From: Burkholderiales bacterium
Lineage (GTDB): Bacteria > Pseudomonadota > Gammaproteobacteria > Burkholderiales > Thiobacteraceae
Length of the DNA: 39,218 nucleotides
Assembly (NCBI GenBank): GCA_030681095.1
Contig: JAUXTZ010000099.1
Location: forward strand, 1 to 39,218
Direction: 5' to 3'
The notes beneath the pieces were generated by a model that saw only the letters and a program-made list of their open reading frames with translations, was not told where the DNA came from and did no database searches. Shown piece after piece: positions 35,384 through 39,218 of the stretch (within the stretch, counting starts at the first letter, position 1; every line of letters starts with the position of its first letter). A program made the translations under genes and the position numbers.

Positions 35384-36594
35384 TCTCGCCCTGGCGTCAG
35401 CAACTCCAGCGCGCGAAATTTCGCGACGTGGCGTTTTTTGTGCGGTCCACGGACGGGCAGGTCGGTCGCCGCACCGTGCTGCACGAATACCCGCAGCGGG
35501 ATGATCCCTACTCGGAAGACATGGGGCGCCGTGCGCGGGAGTTCACGATTGAGGCCATCATCATCGGCCCCGATTATTTCAAGGTGCGCGATGCGCTGAT
35601 CGATGCCATCGAGACGCCCGGCCCCGGCACGCTGATACATCCCTACCGGGGACGCATGGAAGTGGTGCTGTCGCAACCCGCGCGGATATCCGAGTCGCCC
35701 GAGGAGGGCGGCCTGGTGCGCTTCTCGCTCACCTTTGTCGAGGCGGGCAAGAACCAGCAGCCTTCCGCCCGCGCCGATACTCGCACGCAGGTCGATCAGG
35801 CGGCCGCGAATGCTACTAGCGCGGTCGCGGCAGATTTCGCCAAGGTGTTTTCGGTAGCGGATAAGCCGGAGTTTGTCGAGGCTTCCGCGCTTGCAGTGGC
35901 GCGTAACGTTACCGCCGCGATCACAGCGGTGCGCAGCGGCATGATTCCCGACCTCTCGGTGATCGCCGAATACACCGCCGCCGCATTTGGTGTGAGCAAC
36001 GCCCTGGGCTCGCTGATCCGCAGCCCGGCGGATCTCGCCTCCAACATCATGGGCCTAGTGCAAGGGCTGCGCGGACTGGGGCGTTCACCGCTGGCGGGCT
36101 TCGATGCGCTGGCTGGGTTGTTCGGTTATGGCAGCGACCTCAAACCCGTGCCGACCACCACGGTGGTGCGGCGTGCGCAAGCCGCCAACCAAGCGGCGCT
36201 GGTGATCCTAACGCGCCAGACGGCTGCTATCGAGGGCGCGCGGGCAGCAGCTCAAGCCGATTACGAGAGCTACAACCAGGCGATTACCGTGCGCGACAAA
36301 ATCGCCGATCAACTAGACAGCGAAGCCCAGATCGCACCCGAGGCTGTGTACACCGCGCTGATCGATCTGCGCGCCGCAACGGTGCGCGACATCACCGCGC
36401 GCGGCGCTGATCTGGCGCGCATCAGCAGCATCACCTTGCCGTCGACCATGCCCGCCGTGGTGGCCGCATACCGCATCTATGGCGACGCGACCAAAGAGGC
36501 CGAGTTGGTCACCCGTAACCGCATTCGTCATCCCGGTTTTGTGCCCGGCGGTGCGCCGCTCGAAGTGCTGGCCGCGAGTAAAGCGTTTTCCTAG
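35380..36594 (+). CDS. DNA circularization/tail protein (Mu gpN, gp43-like)
   Basis: SPWRQQLQRAKFRDVAFFVRSTDGQVGRRTVLHEYPQRDDPYSEDMGRRAREFTIEAIIIGPDYF. Confidence 0.94.
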   Translation: MISPWRQQLQRAKFRDVAFFVRSTDGQVGRRTVLHEYPQRDDPYSEDMGRRAREFTIEAIIIGPDYFKVRDALIDAIETPGPGTLIHPYRGRMEVVLSQPARISESPEEGGLVRFSLTFVEAGKNQQPSARADTRTQVDQAAANATSAVAADFAKVFSVADKPEFVEASALAVARNVTAAITAVRSGMIPDLSVIAEYTAAAFGVSNALGSLIRSPADLASNIMGLVQGLRGLGRSPLAGFDALAGLFGYGSDLKPVPTTTVVRRAQAANQAALVILTRQTAAIEGARAAAQADYESYNQAITVRDKIADQLDSEAQIAPEAVYTALIDLRAATVRDITARGADLARISSITLPSTMPAVVAAYRIYGDATKEAELVTRNRIRHPGFVPGGAPLEVLAASKAFS

Positions 36595-36621
36595 AACCGT
36601 GACCCTCGGAAAACTAAGCTG

Positions 36622-37740
36622 ATGCGCATGGATAACCCGAATCAAAACCTGGCTGAGTTAAAAGTAGGTGGTGCCTTCTACGGCGGCTGGAAGCGGCTAT
36701 CAATCACCCGATCGATCGAGCAGATTGCAGGCACGTTTGATTTGGAAGTGACCGAGCGCTGGCCGGGGCAATCATCTGCGCGCCCGATTAAACCGGGTGA
36801 GCCGTGTCAGGTGTTGCTGGGTGGCGAGCCGGTGATTACCGGCCATGTGGACACCGCTGAGGTGAGCTATGACAATTCGTCGCACAGTTTCCGCGTTTCC
36901 GGGCGGGATAAGACCGGCGACCTGGTCGATTGCTCTGCGATCTACAAGACCGGGCAATGGGCCAATTCTAAGCTGGACCGCATTGCCCGCGATCTGCTCG
37001 ATCCGTTCAAGATTAAAGTGGTAGTGGAAACCGACGTCGGCGCGGCGTTTCCGAGCTACAAAATCCAGGAAGGCGAGACCGTATTCGAGTGCCTGGAGCG
37101 CGCGGCCCGCATGAAAGCTGTATTGCTGGTGAGTAACACGGCGGGCGATCTGGTGATTACCCGCGCATCGAAGCAGCTTGTCGCGGCCTATCTGGCCGAG
37201 GGCGAGAACATCCTCTCCGCGCGCGCCGAATTTAGCTGGAAGGAGCGCTTTTCCCGGTACACGGTGAAGGGCCAGGACAAGGGCAACGATGACCAGAACG
37301 GCGCGGCCGTGGCACAAATTTCCGGTGCCGTGACGGACGAAACGATCAACCGCTATCGCCCCTTGATCGTGCTCGCCGAGAGCCACGGCCCCGGCGCGAC
37401 GCTGCGCGATCGCGCCGAGTGGGAGCGCAATGTGCGCGCCGGTCGCGGCGCACGTGGCACGATCAGCGTGCAGGGCTGGCGTCATGCTGGCGGCGACATA
37501 TGGCGACCCAATACATTGGTGCGCGTGGTGTCCCCCATGATCTATCTGGATGCCGACATGCTGATCGTCGGCTGCGCCTACACGCTGGACGAAGGCGGCA
37601 CGCGCACCGAGCTATCGATTGCCCGGCGCGAATCTTTTGAGTTGCTGGCCGGTATTGGCCGCTCTAAGCTCAGCCAAAAACTCAACGATAAAGAGCAAAA
37701 AGAGAAAAAGAAAAAGGGCGACGATTGGAGCCTCCAATGA
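36622..37740 (+). CDS. Baseplate hub protein (Mu gpP, gp44-like)
   Basis: LKVGGAFYGGWKRLSITRSIEQIAGTFDLEVTERWPGQ..IKPGEPCQVLLGGEPVITGHVD; start 36622 or 36628. Confidence 0.94.
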   Translation: MRMDNPNQNLAELKVGGAFYGGWKRLSITRSIEQIAGTFDLEVTERWPGQSSARPIKPGEPCQVLLGGEPVITGHVDTAEVSYDNSSHSFRVSGRDKTGDLVDCSAIYKTGQWANSKLDRIARDLLDPFKIKVVVETDVGAAFPSYKIQEGETVFECLERAARMKAVLLVSNTAGDLVITRASKQLVAAYLAEGENILSARAEFSWKERFSRYTVKGQDKGNDDQNGAAVAQISGAVTDETINRYRPLIVLAESHGPGATLRDRAEWERNVRAGRGARGTISVQGWRHAGGDIWRPNTLVRVVSPMIYLDADMLIVGCAYTLDEGGTRTELSIARRESFELLAGIGRSKLSQKLNDKEQKEKKKKGDDWSLQ

Positions 37741-38330
37741 TGCAGGCCTTTTCCCGGCTCCTTGGCCCGATGGCCCGCCGCATTCGGCTACTGACAGCAC
37801 GAGCCGTAGTCACGGTTATCAACGATGCGTTGAAGATGCAAGGTGTGCAGGTCAAGCTGCTCGATGGCGAGGTATGCGACAACGTCGAGCGCTTCCAAAA
37901 TTACGGCTTCACCTCCCATCCTTTGCCCGGCGCGGAAGGCATCTATCTTTCAATCGGCGGCGACCGCGACCACGGTGCGGTGATCGCGGTCGATGACCGG
38001 CGCTACCGGATCAAAGGTTTGCAAAGCGGCGAGGTGGCGATCTACACCGACGAGGGCGACAGCATCGTGCTGAAGCGCGGCAGGTTGGTCGAAGTGAACA
38101 CGCAAACATTTCGCATCAACGCATCCACGTTAGTTGAAATAAATACGCCCAAAGTGCAGATGAACGCGCCCTTAGTTGCGACCACGGGCGAAATAAAAGC
38201 CGACCTCGATATCACGGATCGCAACGCCACGACGCCAAAGTCGATGCGCGGCATGCGGGATGTTTACAACGTGCACACCCACACCGACCCGCAAGGCGGC
38301 AGCGTTTCTACACCGACTGGGCAGATGTAA
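37737..38330 (+). CDS. Baseplate spike/assembly protein (Mu gp45-like)
   Basis: QGVQVKLLDGEVCDNVERFQNYGFTSHPLPGAEGIYLSIGGDRDHGAVIAVDDRRYRIKGLQSGEVAIYTDEGDSIVLKRGR. Confidence 0.94.
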   Translation: MMQAFSRLLGPMARRIRLLTARAVVTVINDALKMQGVQVKLLDGEVCDNVERFQNYGFTSHPLPGAEGIYLSIGGDRDHGAVIAVDDRRYRIKGLQSGEVAIYTDEGDSIVLKRGRLVEVNTQTFRINASTLVEINTPKVQMNAPLVATTGEIKADLDITDRNATTPKSMRGMRDVYNVHTHTDPQGGSVSTPTGQM

Positions 38331-38783
38331 ATGAGCGATCTGCGCACCTTGTTTGTATCGTTCGAGGCCGGAGCAGACCTGGCGCTGGAAGGGTTCGCGC
38401 TCGCCACCGACGATGGCTTAGAGACCGCTGTGATCCTCTCGCTTTTCACCGATGCCCGCGCGGCCGACGACGACGCACTACCCGCCGGATCGACCGAGCG
38501 GCGCGGTGCGTGGATCGATTCGTACCCGGTGGTCGATGGCGATAAGTTTGGTAGCCGCCTCTGGCTACTACAGCGCGAGAAGCAAACCCAGGACACGCTT
38601 AACCGCGCCAAAGAGTATGCGGAAGAAGCGCTCGGCTGGATGATCTCAGACGGCGTCGCTAGCCGCGTTGATGTCGCAGCCTTCATCGTGCGCATGGGCG
38701 TGCTTGGCTTGTCGATCGCGATCCACCGGCCCGATGTCAGTGTGACGCGCTATCGATACGAAAACTTGTGGAATAACGCCTGA
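38331..38783 (+). CDS. Baseplate protein gp46-like
   Basis: DGLETAVILSLFTDARAADDDALPAGSTERRGAWIDSYPVVDGDKFGSRLWLLQREKQTQDTLNRAKEYAEEALGWMI. Confidence 0.93.
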   Translation: MSDLRTLFVSFEAGADLALEGFALATDDGLETAVILSLFTDARAADDDALPAGSTERRGAWIDSYPVVDGDKFGSRLWLLQREKQTQDTLNRAKEYAEEALGWMISDGVASRVDVAAFIVRMGVLGLSIAIHRPDVSVTRYRYENLWNNA

Positions 38784-39218
38784 TGCCATTCTCTCGCCCG
38801 ACATTGCAAACCCTGATCGATCGCGTGATCAGCGACTTTGAGTCGCGCCTGCCGGGTGCAGATGCGCGGCTGCGCAGATCGAATCTCAATGTGCTGTCGC
38901 GCATTCACGCGAGTGCAGCGCATAGCTTGTATGGTTTTCTGGATTGGATTTCGCGCCAGGTCTTTCCAGATACCGCCGAAGCGGAGAATCTCGAACGCTG
39001 GTCTACGATCTGGGGCATACAGCGCCGCGTTGCCGCATTCGCTATTGGACAGGCCACGGTAACGGGTACCAACGGTACGGTGATACCGCCCGCCACGCGC
39101 TTCAAGCGTGCCGATGGTGTCGAATATGAAACCGATGCACAGGTCACCATCGCGAGTGGCACCGCAACCGTGGCGTTCACTGCAATCGGTGCAGGGCAAA
39201 ACGGCAATGCAAGTGCCA
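38783..39218 (+). CDS. Baseplate J-like protein (Mu gp47-like), truncated by window end
   Basis: ATG 38783; MPFSRPTLQTLIDRVISDFESRLPGADARLRRSNLNVLSRIHASAAHSLYGFLDWISRQVFPDTAEAENLERWSTIWGI; open to the last base. Confidence 0.93.
   Translation, partial: MPFSRPTLQTLIDRVISDFESRLPGADARLRRSNLNVLSRIHASAAHSLYGFLDWISRQVFPDTAEAENLERWSTIWGIQRRVAAFAIGQATVTGTNGTVIPPATRFKRADGVEYETDAQVTIASGTATVAFTAIGAGQNGNASA

Larger units (their letters stand above)
2317..39218. mobile_element. Mu-like transposable prophage (left part; right end outside window)
   Basis: MuA/MuB-type transposition genes, Ner, GemA, Mor-family activator and Mu-type head/tail gene order; no tyrosine or serine integrase seen. Left end placed at the TG upstream of three TTGGCAC repeats; exact boundary inferred. 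Confidence 0.93.

Noticed and set aside
2283-39218. CRISPR array
   Set aside because: No regularly spaced identical repeats; the only regular periodicity is the degenerate 60-bp protein repeat at 19202-19864.
2283-39218. Site-specific integrase or att site
   Set aside because: No tyrosine or serine recombinase seen; the MuA/MuB pair explains mobility.

Overview
The window holds a bacterial chromosome end followed by the left ~37 kb of a Mu-like transposable prophage. Host genes occupy 1..2282: M16 peptidase C-terminus, rsmD, coaD and a 4Fe-4S ferredoxin. The prophage starts at about 2317 and runs off the right edge inside a baseplate J-like gene (gp47). Left to right it carries: a divergent S24/LexA-type repressor, Ner, a MuA-type DDE transposase, MuB ATPase, many small early ORFs, a DUF3164 protein, an HU-like protein, a cupin-like plus Rieske accessory cassette, GemA/gp16 and a Mor/C-family activator. 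Next come a membrane protein plus secreted HNH pair, a lysis module (amidase, holin, nested spanins) and a fibre/LamG module. The head and tail genes follow in Mu-like order: DUF2730, gp26, DUF3486, terminase, DUF935 portal, MuF, protease/scaffold, decoration, capsid, gp35-gp38, sheath, tube, tail chaperone frameshift pair, tape measure, gpN, gpP, gp45, gp46, gp47. The most useful non-annotation signals are: a TAAANNNCTTTAGCGGAT motif at matching distances upstream of the lysis and protease/capsid operons (candidate Mu-type late promoters); TTGGCAC triplicate repeats at the predicted left end; perfect inverted-repeat operators at the repressor/ner switch; a 23-codon mini-ORF with a 12-bp hairpin before MuF; a -1 frameshift tail chaperone; a strict 20-residue repeat protein; a Rieske protein; and signal-peptide-like N-termini on a fibre-like protein and on the major capsid protein. 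All calls come from reading the sequence; no searches were run.
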